Of a DNA stretch of 63,372 nt, positions 26,961 to 35,436 are shown piece by piece (positions within the stretch are counted from its first letter, which is position 1; each line of letters opens with the position of its first letter). The notes below the pieces were generated by a model, which had not been told where the DNA came from, did no database searches, and saw only the letters and a program-made list of their open reading frames with translations. Source of the DNA: Pelosinus propionicus DSM 13327 (GTDB taxonomy: Bacteria; Bacillota; Negativicutes; DSM-13327); NCBI RefSeq assembly GCF_900114615.1, contig NZ_FOTS01000030.1, forward strand, positions 1-63,372. Direction: 5' to 3'. Made by a program: the position numbers and the translations under genes.

Positions 26961-27650
26961 ATGAGTTTACTAGAATTGCATGATGTATCGATGATTTATG
27001 GGAGTGTGAAAGCTCTTCAAGGAATTGATTTAACAGTAGAAAAAGGCGAATGGCTGGCACTGATGGGACCATCCGGGTCTGGTAAAACGACCCTAATGAA
27101 TATAATCGGTTGTATGGATAAAGCGTCAACGGGATCTATTGTTTTAGATGGTGTAGACTTTACCGATGTTACTGCAGGGAACTTGACAATGCTCAGGAGA
27201 GATAAAATTGGACTGGTGTTTCAGCAGTTTCATCTGATTCCTTATTTAACAGCAGTAGAAAATTTAATGGTAGCTCAATATTATCACAGTATGCCTGACG
27301 AACAAGAAGCGTTATTGGCTTTAGAGCGAGTAGGACTTAAAGAAAGGGCTCGTCATTTGCCTAGTCAGCTTTCCGGCGGCGAACAGCAAAGGGTATGTAT
27401 TGCTCGCGCTCTAATTAACTATCCTATGTTGATTCTAGCTGATGAACCAACGGGTAATTTGGATGAAACCAATGCCAAACTTGTATTAGAATTCTTTCAG
27501 CAGCTTCATCGTGAAGGGCACACCATTATTATGGTTACTCATGATCCGAAAGTTGCCGAGCTGGCTGAACGGTGCATCGTCTTGGAGCATGGCCGCATAG
27601 CAAATCGGAAGGATCGTAGAATTGTGTGCAGGGAGGAAGAAGTTTCATGA
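26961..27650 (+). CDS. ABC ATPase, LolD/MacB type, of the iron cluster
   Basis: About 229 residues with Walker A GPSGSGKTT, Q-loop VFQQFHLIPYLT, signature LSGGEQQRVCIARAL, Walker B LILADEPTGNLDE and the switch in MVTHDP. These are standard marks of the LolD/MacB/FtsE ATPases that serve FtsX-type permeases. The ATG at 26961 is nine bases after GGAGG; the ATG at 26955 would be too close. It overlaps the lipoprotein gene by four bases. Confidence 0.92.
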   Translation: MSLLELHDVSMIYGSVKALQGIDLTVEKGEWLALMGPSGSGKTTLMNIIGCMDKASTGSIVLDGVDFTDVTAGNLTMLRRDKIGLVFQQFHLIPYLTAVENLMVAQYYHSMPDEQEALLALERVGLKERARHLPSQLSGGEQQRVCIARALINYPMLILADEPTGNLDETNAKLVLEFFQQLHREGHTIIMVTHDPKVAELAERCIVLEHGRIANRKDRRIVCREEEVS

Positions 27651-28114
27651 AAAAAAGATGGTTGTCCATAGCAGCAGCAGGTGCCTTAGTTGGCCTTCTC
27701 CTTGCTGGCTGCAGTAGTCAAAAAGCAAATAATGTGCACAGTGACAGTAATCATAGTGAGCATAACCACAGTTATAAGGATGGCACCTATACGGCTAAAA
27801 GCAGCCCTGATGAGCGAGGAGCAGTAGGTGAAATAACTCTTACGATTCAACAGGGAAAAATCGCCAAGGCCGACTATCGAGGAATTCAAAAAGATGGTAA
27901 GGTTAAGGATATAGATTACGGAAAGACAAGCGGGAAAATTGAAAATCCTGAATTCTATCAAAAAGCGCAGCAAGGAGTAAAAGGGGCAGCGACCTATGGA
28001 CCTAAGCTGATCGAAACGCAAAATGTGGATCGTGTAGATTCTATTTCCGGGGCAACTGTTTCTCATAAGCAATTTATTGAAGCTGTAAAAATAGCATTAG
28101 ATCAGGCAAAATGA
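27647..28114 (+). CDS. His-rich FMN-binding lipoprotein
   Basis: A 155-residue lipoprotein (LLLAGC, lipid Cys22) with a short linker containing four histidines (VHSDSNHSEHNHSY) and then an FMN_bind domain from about residue 47. DSISGATVS includes SGAT at Ser134-Thr137, the motif in which ApbE attaches FMN covalently to the threonine, as in NqrC, RnfG and PplA. It closes the iron cluster, where Campylobacter has thioredoxin-like proteins. A role in reducing iron outside the cytoplasm is inference. The His linker may bind metal. ATGA overlap with the ATPase shows coupling. Confidence 0.88.
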   Translation: MKKRWLSIAAAGALVGLLLAGCSSQKANNVHSDSNHSEHNHSYKDGTYTAKSSPDERGAVGEITLTIQQGKIAKADYRGIQKDGKVKDIDYGKTSGKIENPEFYQKAQQGVKGAATYGPKLIETQNVDRVDSISGATVSHKQFIEAVKIALDQAK

Positions 28115-28125
28115 GTACTCTATTT

Positions 28126-28176
28126 AATAAAATAAGCGGAGAAAATCGTTTTACGATTTTCTCCGCTTATTTTATT
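28126..28176. terminator. Terminator of the iron cluster
   Basis: Perfect 24-bp arms around a TTT loop, beginning AATAAAATAAGCGGAG. The right arm ends CTTATTTTATT. It would also end transcription from the minus-strand lipoprotein gene. Confidence 0.85.
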
Positions 28177-28232
28177 TGATGAAAGTAACCTCATCTGCTA
28201 TTGCAGGCAACAGCAGATGGGAAATGTTTTTA

Positions 28233-28718
28233 TTATTGAACTGTTACCCAGAGTTCACTAGCTCGTTTTATTTCTGTGGTGTTGGGAATTATGGTAAGTT
28301 TACCTTTGCCTGGAGCTATAGCTGTAAATATAGCTTTACCCGTCTCTGGACCACCTGTTTCTTGTTTTAGTATATCTCCAAAGAAGTATTCACCTGATGA
28401 GGTAAATCGTGTATTCTGAGTAAGACCTGGTGCTGGTTCAAGGATTAATTTTTGCCCTACCTTTAACATTAAATTATTAGCAGATAACTGTACTTTTTCA
28501 TTATCATTGTAGTTATAGACAACCTTAATATCTTTCAGGTCGTTTACTGGTTTTGTAGGAGATGGTGGCGTTGTTGGAGCTGCAGGAGTCGTTGGAGAGG
28601 GAGTGGGATCAACAGGAGTAACTGGGTTAAGATTTGTGCATCCTCCCAGAAAAAATGCCGCTGATAGGAATAAGCCTATAGTAAGATTGATCCATTTTCG
28701 ATCTTGCATACTTTTCAT
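28233..28718 (-). CDS. Proline-rich lipoprotein of unknown function
   Basis: A 161-residue lipoprotein: signal with lipid Cys27 (AAFFLGGC), a Pro/Thr spacer (PTPSPTTPAAPTTPPSPTKP), and a C-terminal domain of about 100 residues. The domain has an Ig-like flavour (KVVYNYNDNEKVQLSANNLM and a final ASELWVTVQ). I do not recognise a family. GGGAGG precedes the ATG at 28718 on the minus strand. The long spacer suggests that it stands off from the membrane through the wall layer. Confidence 0.72.
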   Translation of the reverse strand: MKSMQDRKWINLTIGLFLSAAFFLGGCTNLNPVTPVDPTPSPTTPAAPTTPPSPTKPVNDLKDIKVVYNYNDNEKVQLSANNLMLKVGQKLILEPAPGLTQNTRFTSSGEYFFGDILKQETGGPETGKAIFTAIAPGKGKLTIIPNTTEIKRASELWVTVQ

Positions 28719-29005
28719 AAGAACCTCCCATTGTCATTACAGTAGATTATCTATAGATTTTCCTAAGATGATAAAAATATGCAAATTTTTTAAGAGTATT
28801 TGATGTTTTAAGAAGGTGATTTGAATAGCGGGTATTATAATGATATTACTATTAAATTGCTTAAATTAAAATTTTGACTTCTATATAAAACAGGCAGGGG
28901 ATTAGAAATGAAGGAAGAATGTATATTAATGTAGGTATTTAACAGCTTGGCACAAATCAAATCTTTTCTTAAATAAGTGGAGAAAGTATAAAATTCCAAC
29001 ATTTC

Positions 29006-29069
29006 TGTCATTGCGAACAGAGTGAAGCAATCCTTTTTTAGAGATTGCTTCACTCTGTTCGCAATGACA
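29006..29069. repeat. Perfect 27-bp inverted repeat, REP/MITE-like
   Basis: The arms at 29006-29032 (starting TGTCATTGCGAACAGAG) and 29043-29069 are perfect complements around a 10-base loop. TGTCATTGCGA..GAAGCAATC palindromes occur, from memory, as dispersed intergenic repeats in many bacteria. It lies 32 bases before the next start codon. The remaining bases of 28719-29005 are A+T-rich and show no gene. Confidence 0.75.
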
Positions 29070-29101
29070 AAAGAAGATGCGGTATCAGAAGGAGGATAAT
29101 T

Positions 29102-30085
29102 ATGGTTCGCTTTGGTGTAGTAGGTACGAGTCGAATTGTTGATGAATTCATTCGGTGTGCTAAGCTGCATAGTGAATTTTCCTTGAATGCTGTTTATTCC
29201 AGAACAAAAGAGCAGGGGCGAATTTTCGCAGAACGTCATGGGATAAAAAATCGATTTATTAGTTTAGAGGAGATGGCCCAGAGCGATCAGATTGACGCAG
29301 TATACATAGCGAGTCCTAATTCGTTACATGCTGAGCAGGCTGTACTATTCATGTATTATGGCAAGCATGTTCTTTGTGAAAAACCCATTGCGTCTAACCG
29401 CAGGGAATTATCCATGATGGTAGAGTCTGCAAGGCATCATCAGGTATTATTAATGGAGGCAATGAAAAGCACTTTTTTGCCAAATTTTCAGGCTGTTAAA
29501 CAAAATCTCCATAAAATCGGTGCAGTGAGAAAATTCTTCTCAAACTTTTGTCAATATTCATCCAGATATGATGCCTATAAAATGGGAGAAATACCAAATG
29601 CTTTTAATCCTGTGCTATCGAATGGATCGATCATGGATATTGGTGTTTACTGTATTTATCCTGCTATCTATCTTTTCGGCAAGCCAAAGAAGGTAATAGC
29701 GAATGGGATACTGTTAGACTCTGGTGTTGATGGTGCAGGCAGTATTGTTCTTCATTATTCTGATAAGGAAGTTATCATATCTCATTCGAAGATTACCAAT
29801 TCCCAAGTCAGCAATGAAATACAGGGAGAAGAAGGCAGCATTGTAATTGATAAAATATCGACACCCAAAATGGTAAAGATCTTTTATAACAACGGCTCAA
29901 GTGAGGATATTGGACAAGAACAGTGCAATGATTTTATGTATTATGAGGTAAAAGAATTTATCCATTTAATAAACAAACATAAAATAGAGTCAAATATTAA
30001 TTCCTTGCAGCTATCCTTAGATGTAATGGAAGTCATAGATGAGTGCAGAAAGCAAATCGGCATCGCCTTTCCAGCAGATATGTAG
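29102..30085 (+). CDS. Gfo/Idh/MocA-family oxidoreductase
   Basis: A 327-residue NAD(P)-dependent sugar-type dehydrogenase. The Rossmann start is FGVVGTSRIVDEFIRCA (a GxxGxSxI variant), followed by AVYIASPNSLHAEQA, and the conserved EKP motif is in HVLCEKPIASN. SIMDIGVYCIYPAIYLFGKP contains the D-x-G-x-Y block near the active site. The substrate is unknown. The ATG at 29102 follows AGGAGG; the frame extends further upstream, but that part lies inside the palindromic repeat. Confidence 0.88.
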   Translation: MVRFGVVGTSRIVDEFIRCAKLHSEFSLNAVYSRTKEQGRIFAERHGIKNRFISLEEMAQSDQIDAVYIASPNSLHAEQAVLFMYYGKHVLCEKPIASNRRELSMMVESARHHQVLLMEAMKSTFLPNFQAVKQNLHKIGAVRKFFSNFCQYSSRYDAYKMGEIPNAFNPVLSNGSIMDIGVYCIYPAIYLFGKPKKVIANGILLDSGVDGAGSIVLHYSDKEVIISHSKITNSQVSNEIQGEEGSIVIDKISTPKMVKIFYNNGSSEDIGQEQCNDFMYYEVKEFIHLINKHKIESNINSLQLSLDVMEVIDECRKQIGIAFPADM

Positions 30086-30269
30086 AAATATAGGTATGGC
30101 TAAATACAATTGCAGCGTTATTTGCTAAAAATGGCGAATACATTGGTTTTTGGCGTATGTCTTGCCTTTACAGTTTTACATATTTCATATATATTATGTC
30201 TTATACCCTTGTAACGCAATTATCTAAGTATCTCTAGTATAATAGAAGAGAATGATGGAGGTGAAAGGT

Positions 30270-30455
30270 ATGGCTATAAAAACCATTGGAAAGCATTGTA
30301 AAGGCTGTGGAGTTTGTGTAACTTTCTGTCCTAAGCAAGTATTAGGGTTAGATGCTCTAGGAAAAATTACAATTGTCGATGAATCAAAATGTATTACCTG
30401 TAAACAATGTGAAATGCGTTGTCCTGACTATGCAATATTTGTAGAAAAAAAATAG
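30270..30455 (+). CDS. korD: 2-oxoacid:ferredoxin oxidoreductase, delta (ferredoxin) subunit
   Basis: A 61-residue ferredoxin with two clusters: Cys10, Cys13, Cys16 and Cys20-Pro (CKGCGVCVTFCP), then CITCKQCEMRCP. It is of normal size for KorD and probably carries electrons from the catalytic subunits. GGAGGTGAAAGG lies before the ATG at 30270. It is the first gene of korDABC. Upstream, TATAAT at 30238-30243 is a good -10 box, without a clear -35. Confidence 0.88.
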   Translation: MAIKTIGKHCKGCGVCVTFCPKQVLGLDALGKITIVDESKCITCKQCEMRCPDYAIFVEKK

Positions 30456-30470
30456 GGGAGTGATTTATAA

Positions 30471-31598
30471 GTGGCAAAGGTACTGCTCTTGCAAGGAAAT
30501 CAAGCTTGTGCTGAAGGTGCGATCGCTGCGGGTGTTACGTTTTTCGCAGGTTATCCGATTACACCATCAACGGAAATTGCTGAGATAATGGCAAAACGCC
30601 TGCCAGAAGTTGGCGGCAAATTTATTCAAATGGAAGATGAGATTGCAGGTATTGGAGCAATTGTTGGGGCTTCTCTGACTGGCAAAAAAGTGTTGACTGC
30701 TACAAGCGGTCCTGGTTTTTCTTTAAAGCAAGAATTTATTGGATATGCAACGATTGCAGAAGTTCCGATTGTAATCGCTAATGTACAGCGGGTAGGTCCA
30801 AGTACGGGACAACCGACAGCCCCTGCTCAAGGAGATATGATGCAGGCAAGATGGGGAACTCATGGGGATCATCCTGTGATTGCCTTGACTCCAGCAAGTG
30901 TGCCAGAGTGCTTTACTTTGACCATTAAGGCTTATGAACTATCAGAAAAATATCGCATGCCTGTCCTATTAATGCTAGATGAAATCATTGGGCACATGCG
31001 TGAAAAAATAGAGATTCCTGATTATGATACTATTGAAAAACCTGTCCGCAAGGGTCCAAGAGTTGGACCTAGTGAGTTTAAAGCCTATGAGCCCGATAGT
31101 GATGGAGTTCCTCCTATGGCGGATTTCGGTACAGGCTATCGCTATCATGTAACTGGTTTAGTACATGATGAAACAGGTTTCCCTAATGGGTCTGCCGCAG
31201 CTACAGAAAAGCTTCTTAAAAGGCTGCATGACAAGGTAGAACGTGATATTGATAAAATCACGATGTATGAAGAATATAAATTGGATGATGCCGAAATTGC
31301 GATTGTGACCTATGGGGGAACAGCGCGTTCTGCATATGCAGCAATTGATATGGCTCGTGAAGAAGGTATTAAGGTTGGCATGTTCCGTCTAATTTCCGTA
31401 TGGCCTTTCCCTGAAAAAGAAATTGCGCAATTAGCTGAAAAAGTGAAAGTGATTGTTGTTCCTGAGCTGAACTACGGTCAAATGGTGGGGGAAGTCAAAA
31501 AAGCTGCGGAAGGCAAAGTGCCAGTAAAACCAATGTCCAAATATGACTCTGAGCCAATTTCACCAAAAGAATTATTAGCATTTGTGAAAAATCTTTAA
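30471..31598 (+). CDS. korA: 2-oxoglutarate:ferredoxin oxidoreductase, alpha subunit
   Basis: A 375-residue subunit with the pyrimidine-binding domain of the thiamine-pyrophosphate enzymes. Key blocks are GCTFFAGYPITPSTEI-like FFAGYPITPSTEIAE, QMEDEIAGIGAIVGAS (catalytic-region Glu), TATSGPGFSL and QRVGPSTGQPTAPAQ. It oxidises 2-oxoglutarate (or a similar 2-oxoacid) to the CoA ester and reduces ferredoxin, useful in the anaerobic partial TCA cycle. GTG start at 30471, with GGGGAGTG upstream. Substrate choice rests on similarity. Confidence 0.9.
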   Translation: MAKVLLLQGNQACAEGAIAAGVTFFAGYPITPSTEIAEIMAKRLPEVGGKFIQMEDEIAGIGAIVGASLTGKKVLTATSGPGFSLKQEFIGYATIAEVPIVIANVQRVGPSTGQPTAPAQGDMMQARWGTHGDHPVIALTPASVPECFTLTIKAYELSEKYRMPVLLMLDEIIGHMREKIEIPDYDTIEKPVRKGPRVGPSEFKAYEPDSDGVPPMADFGTGYRYHVTGLVHDETGFPNGSAAATEKLLKRLHDKVERDIDKITMYEEYKLDDAEIAIVTYGGTARSAYAAIDMAREEGIKVGMFRLISVWPFPEKEIAQLAEKVKVIVVPELNYGQMVGEVKKAAEGKVPVKPMSKYDSEPISPKELLAFVKNL

Positions 31599-31617
31599 TT
31601 TAGGGAGGTACAATAGA

Positions 31618-32436
31618 TTGGAAAAATTAATTGAAAAATACTATCGCCCTCGCTTGCCGCATATTTGGTGTCCAGGCTGTGGCAATGGTATTGTTACCAG
31701 TTCTATTATAAAAGCGATTGATAAACTAGGACTTGACCAGGATAAGACTGTAATAGTCTCCGGTATCGGCTGTTCTTCAAGAGCATCAGGCTATTTGAAT
31801 TTTGATACGGTTCATTCGCTGCATGGCCGTGCTTTGCCTGTAGCTACGGGGATTAAACTAGCTGATCCTGAATTAAATGTAATTGTTATTACTGGTGATG
31901 GAGACGGTACTGCTATTGGAGGAAATCATTTCATTCACACTGCTCGCCGTAACATTAATTTAACGGTTATCTTATTTAATAACAACATTTATGGCATGAC
32001 AGGCGGTCAATATTCACCACTGACGCCAACCGATAGTAAAGCAACAACTGCACCTTATGGCACCTTAGAACGTGCTTTTGATATAGCAGAATTGGCAAAG
32101 GCTGCTGGTGCTACCTACGTAGCTCGTGGTACGGCTTTTCATGCCAACATGCTAGTGGATGTGATTGCCAAAGGCATTAGCCATGATGGATTTTCTTTGA
32201 TTGAGGCTGTTACCCAATGTCCGATCTATTTTGGTCGTCAAAACAAAAAAGGTGATGCATCTACAATGCTGAAAACCCAGCGTGATCATGCGGTTACTGT
32301 AGAAGCAGCTAAGAAATTAAGTCCGGAGCAACTGGAAGGAAAATTCAAGATCGGTGTGCTGCATCAAAGTGAGGCACCAGAATATACAAAACAATACCAA
32401 GGAATTATTGATAGAGCACAGAAAGGAGCTAAATAA
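31618..32436 (+). CDS. korB: 2-oxoglutarate:ferredoxin oxidoreductase, beta subunit
   Basis: A 272-residue thiamine-pyrophosphate-binding subunit. HIWCPGCGNGIV supplies cysteines for the iron-sulfur cluster. VITGDGDGTAIGGNHFIHTARRN and LFNNNIYGMTGGQYSP form the ThDP/Mg motif. The TTG start follows GGGAGGT by eight bases. Only one base separates its stop from korC. Confidence 0.92.
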   Translation: MEKLIEKYYRPRLPHIWCPGCGNGIVTSSIIKAIDKLGLDQDKTVIVSGIGCSSRASGYLNFDTVHSLHGRALPVATGIKLADPELNVIVITGDGDGTAIGGNHFIHTARRNINLTVILFNNNIYGMTGGQYSPLTPTDSKATTAPYGTLERAFDIAELAKAAGATYVARGTAFHANMLVDVIAKGISHDGFSLIEAVTQCPIYFGRQNKKGDASTMLKTQRDHAVTVEAAKKLSPEQLEGKFKIGVLHQSEAPEYTKQYQGIIDRAQKGAK

Positions 32437-32437
32437 T

Positions 32438-32965
32438 ATGATTGAAATGCGTTTATCTGGCTCTGGCGGACAGGGATTAATTTTGGCAGGTATTATTTTA
32501 GCAGAAGCAGCCTTGCTTGATGGCAAGATGGCTATTCAGTCTCAGTCATATGGACCAGAGGCAAGAGGTGGTGCTAGCAAATCCGAAGTTATTATTTCAG
32601 AAAAAGCAATCCATTATCCAAAGGTAACTAACCCGAATCTTGTTTTGGCAATGACCCAAGAAGCAGTGGATAAGTATTCAAAGGATTTACCTGCTGACGG
32701 CATATTGATGATTGATACAACCTTTGTTAAAAGTGTGCCAGAACACTTAAAGAACGTATATCATCTTCCAATTACGGAAAAGGTTACAGCTGAACTTGGA
32801 AAGGCATTGTTTGCTAATATTGTTGCTTTAGGAGCGATTGTAGCCACAACAAAAGCAGTGAGTGTAGAATCTATTACAACAGCAATTCTTCACAGAGTTC
32901 CCAAGGGAACAGAAGATATTAATAAACGTGCACTTGAACTTGGTATAGCATTAGCTGCTAAATAA
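32438..32965 (+). CDS. korC: 2-oxoglutarate:ferredoxin oxidoreductase, gamma subunit
   Basis: A 175-residue gamma subunit: MIEMRLSGSGGQGLILAGIIL starts the conserved domain, and QSYGPEARGGASKSEVIIS is its best-known block. It helps bind CoA and assemble the complex. ATG at 32438 with GAAAGGAG upstream; a longer upstream frame overlapping korB is not supported. Last gene of korDABC. Confidence 0.92.
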   Translation: MIEMRLSGSGGQGLILAGIILAEAALLDGKMAIQSQSYGPEARGGASKSEVIISEKAIHYPKVTNPNLVLAMTQEAVDKYSKDLPADGILMIDTTFVKSVPEHLKNVYHLPITEKVTAELGKALFANIVALGAIVATTKAVSVESITTAILHRVPKGTEDINKRALELGIALAAK

Positions 32966-32971
32966 AAAATA

Positions 32972-33083
32972 ACGCAGAGAACATTTGTTAGAACCACAGG
33001 GAGCACAGAGGCCACAGAGAGGATAATAGAGGATTTTTACTCTACTATCTTTTCTCTGCATTCTCTGTGCCTCTGTGTTTTTT
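32972..33083. repeat. CTCTGTG-type palindromic repeat, copy B
   Basis: The left half has GCAGAGAACA, GGGAGCACAGAGGCCACAGA and AGGATAATAGAGGAT. The right half has CTCTACTATCTTTTCTCTGC and TTCTCTGTGCCTCTGTG, followed by eight or so Ts. Half-sites are shared with copies A and C. The T-run means it may also end the kor transcript. Confidence 0.65.
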
Positions 33084-33246
33084 TATGTGTTTTACTGAAT
33101 ATTTTTACAAATCCTGTATGGCTTGACATGCTGTAGAAAAAAGAATAAAATAAATTTAATTCCCAGCAATTCACTATGAATACTAGGGATTAAACCCTGA
33201 AAAATAGATTATAATAAATGATGGATAGTAATAATGAGGTGAAAAA

Positions 33247-34026
33247 ATGGCAGAAAAACTCTTAGCAATTCATGGGTTGCATGCAGCCGTTGAAGGCAAA
33301 GAAATTTTAAAAGGACTGGATCTTGAAATCAATAAGGGCGAAGTTCATGTTATTATGGGGCCTAATGGTTCCGGAAAATCGACATTAGTGAATTTGATTA
33401 TGGGCCATCCAAAGTATGAAATAACTGCTGGGTCCATTGCTTTTGAGGGAGAAGACATTACAGCTTTAAAGACTTATGAAAGAGCCAGAAACGGAATCTT
33501 TCTATCTTTTCAAAATCCTGAAGAAATACCAGGGATAACGGTAGAACATTTATTACGGACAGCCAAAAATGCCATAACTGGCGAAAATGTAAAAATTATG
33601 GCTTTTAAGAAAGAGCTGAAACAAGCGATGGAGACTTTGAAAATAGATAATACATATGCATCAAGGCATGTAAACGTTGGATTTTCAGGCGGAGAAAAGA
33701 AAAGAAATGAAATACTACAAATGATGATGCTCAATCCGCAATTGGCAATGCTGGATGAAACGGATTCAGGTTTAGATATTGATGCTGTTCGTATCGTTTC
33801 CTCAGGAGTAAAGCACTTTAAAAATGAGCAGAATGCAATTTTAATTATCACCCATAATACCAAAATTCTTGAGCAATTAGACGTAGATTATGTTCACATC
33901 TTAATGAATGGGAAAATTCTTCAGACGGGGGACGCTTCCTTAATATCCCAAATTAATGAGAATGGTTTTCTACATTTGGGAGGAGAGACTCCAGATTCAG
34001 GCGAGGTGAATATGCTTCATGGATAA
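33247..34026 (+). CDS. sufC: Fe-S cluster assembly ATPase SufC
   Basis: A 259-residue ABC-type ATPase with Walker A GPNGSGKST, signature FSGGEKKRNEILQMM, Walker B LAMLDETDSGLDIDA and LIITHNTKIL. The FSGGEKKR signature and DETDSGLD are specific to SufC. It drives the SufBD scaffold. A ribosome site, AATGAGGTG, precedes the ATG. It overlaps sufB by eight bases, as first gene of sufCBDSU. Confidence 0.94.
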   Translation: MAEKLLAIHGLHAAVEGKEILKGLDLEINKGEVHVIMGPNGSGKSTLVNLIMGHPKYEITAGSIAFEGEDITALKTYERARNGIFLSFQNPEEIPGITVEHLLRTAKNAITGENVKIMAFKKELKQAMETLKIDNTYASRHVNVGFSGGEKKRNEILQMMMLNPQLAMLDETDSGLDIDAVRIVSSGVKHFKNEQNAILIITHNTKILEQLDVDYVHILMNGKILQTGDASLISQINENGFLHLGGETPDSGEVNMLHG

Positions 34027-35425
34027 GAAAAAAACTGTTGTTGAGGAGATTGATCGAGGTCTTTACGATATTAAAAATAAAGACCGCTATCGTTATAAAG
34101 CATCAAAAGGATTGACTTCTCAGATTGTGCTAGCTATTTCCAAAGAAAAAAATGATCCAGAATGGATGCGGGATTTTCGCCTTCGTTCTTTAGAAATTTA
34201 TAATCAAATGCCGCTGCCCACATGGGGACCTTCTTTGCACGAACTGGATATGGATGATATTGTTACCTATGTTCGTCCAGACACAGAAATGAAGGGGAAG
34301 TGGCAAGAGGTCCCTGAGGATATTAAAGATACTTTTGAGCGTTTGGGTATTCCTCAGGCTGAACGAGAATCATTAGCAGGTGTAGGAGCTCAGTATGATT
34401 CTGAAGTAGTATATCACAGTGTCAAAGAAGAACTGGTCAAGCAAGGGGTAGTTTATACTGACATGGAAAGTGCTCTAAGAGAGTATGAACCTATGATTCA
34501 GGAATATTTCATGAAACTTGTTACACCAAATGATCATAAATTTGTAGCCCTGCACGGAGCTGTTTGGTCAGGTGGTTCTTTTGTTTATGTTCCGCCTGGC
34601 GTTCATGTGGATATACCGCTTCAGTCTTATTTTCGTTTAAATTCTCCAGGGGCAGGACAGTTTGAGCATACATTAATTATCGTAGACAAGGGAGCGAAGC
34701 TGCATTTTATTGAAGGCTGTTCTGCTCCTAAATATAATGTTACCAATTTACATGCAGGATGCGTCGAGTTATACATAAAAGAAGATGCTAGCCTGCGCTA
34801 CTCTACCATCGAAAACTGGTCGAGAAATATGCTGAACTTAAATACCAAGCGTGCTTTGGTTGAAAAGAATGGCAGCATTGAATGGGTCTCTGGTTCTTTT
34901 GGATCTAAGATTTCCATGCTGTACCCCCGAAGTATTCTCAAAGGAGAAGGAGCACGAGCGGAGTTTAACGGTGTGACTTTTGCGGCTGGCGGTCAGGTGC
35001 TGGATACAGGGGCGGCTGTGATTCATGCAGCACCATATACCTCTTCCAATATTAACTCCCGGTCTATTTCTAAAGGGGGGGGAGTTGCTGTTTATCGTGG
35101 TGCGGTAAAAGTAGCGCCTAATGCTCACCATTGCAAATCCTTGGTAAGCTGCGAATCCTTAATGCTGGATGATCTTTCTCGTTCAGATACCCTGCCGGTC
35201 ATCGATATTCAAAATGATGAGGTTGATATTGGTCATGAAGCAAAAATTGGCAGAATCAGTGAGGAGGCCATCTTTTATCTTATGAGCCGGGGTATAAGTG
35301 AGCAGGAAGCTAAGGCTATGATTGTAAGAGGGTTTGCAGAACCGATTGCCAAGGAGCTTCCCTTGGAATATGCTGTGGAAATGAATAATTTAATTAATAT
35401 AGAATTGGAAGGCACCATTGGATAG
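34019..35425 (+). CDS. sufB: Fe-S cluster scaffold SufB
   Basis: A 468-residue beta-helical scaffold on which new iron-sulfur clusters form. GAVWSGGSFVYVPPGVHVDIPLQSYFR, taken in parts, and APNAHHCKSLVSCESLML are SufB marks. The latter includes the cysteine pair near the cluster site. The C-terminal SRGISEQEAKAMIVRGFAEPI contacts SufC. Length is normal. It starts inside sufC and is followed 11 bases later by sufD. Confidence 0.94.
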   Translation: MDKKKTVVEEIDRGLYDIKNKDRYRYKASKGLTSQIVLAISKEKNDPEWMRDFRLRSLEIYNQMPLPTWGPSLHELDMDDIVTYVRPDTEMKGKWQEVPEDIKDTFERLGIPQAERESLAGVGAQYDSEVVYHSVKEELVKQGVVYTDMESALREYEPMIQEYFMKLVTPNDHKFVALHGAVWSGGSFVYVPPGVHVDIPLQSYFRLNSPGAGQFEHTLIIVDKGAKLHFIEGCSAPKYNVTNLHAGCVELYIKEDASLRYSTIENWSRNMLNLNTKRALVEKNGSIEWVSGSFGSKISMLYPRSILKGEGARAEFNGVTFAAGGQVLDTGAAVIHAAPYTSSNINSRSISKGGGVAVYRGAVKVAPNAHHCKSLVSCESLMLDDLSRSDTLPVIDIQNDEVDIGHEAKIGRISEEAIFYLMSRGISEQEAKAMIVRGFAEPIAKELPLEYAVEMNNLINIELEGTIG

Positions 35426-35436
35426 GGGATGATGAG

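Noticed and set aside
29045-29101. Upstream extension of the Gfo/Idh gene
   Set aside because: The extension translates the palindromic repeat; ATG 29102 has AGGAGG and starts the Rossmann fold.
32972-33083. Possible CRISPR array
   Set aside because: The repeats are inverted halves of one palindrome, without direct repeats and regular spacers.
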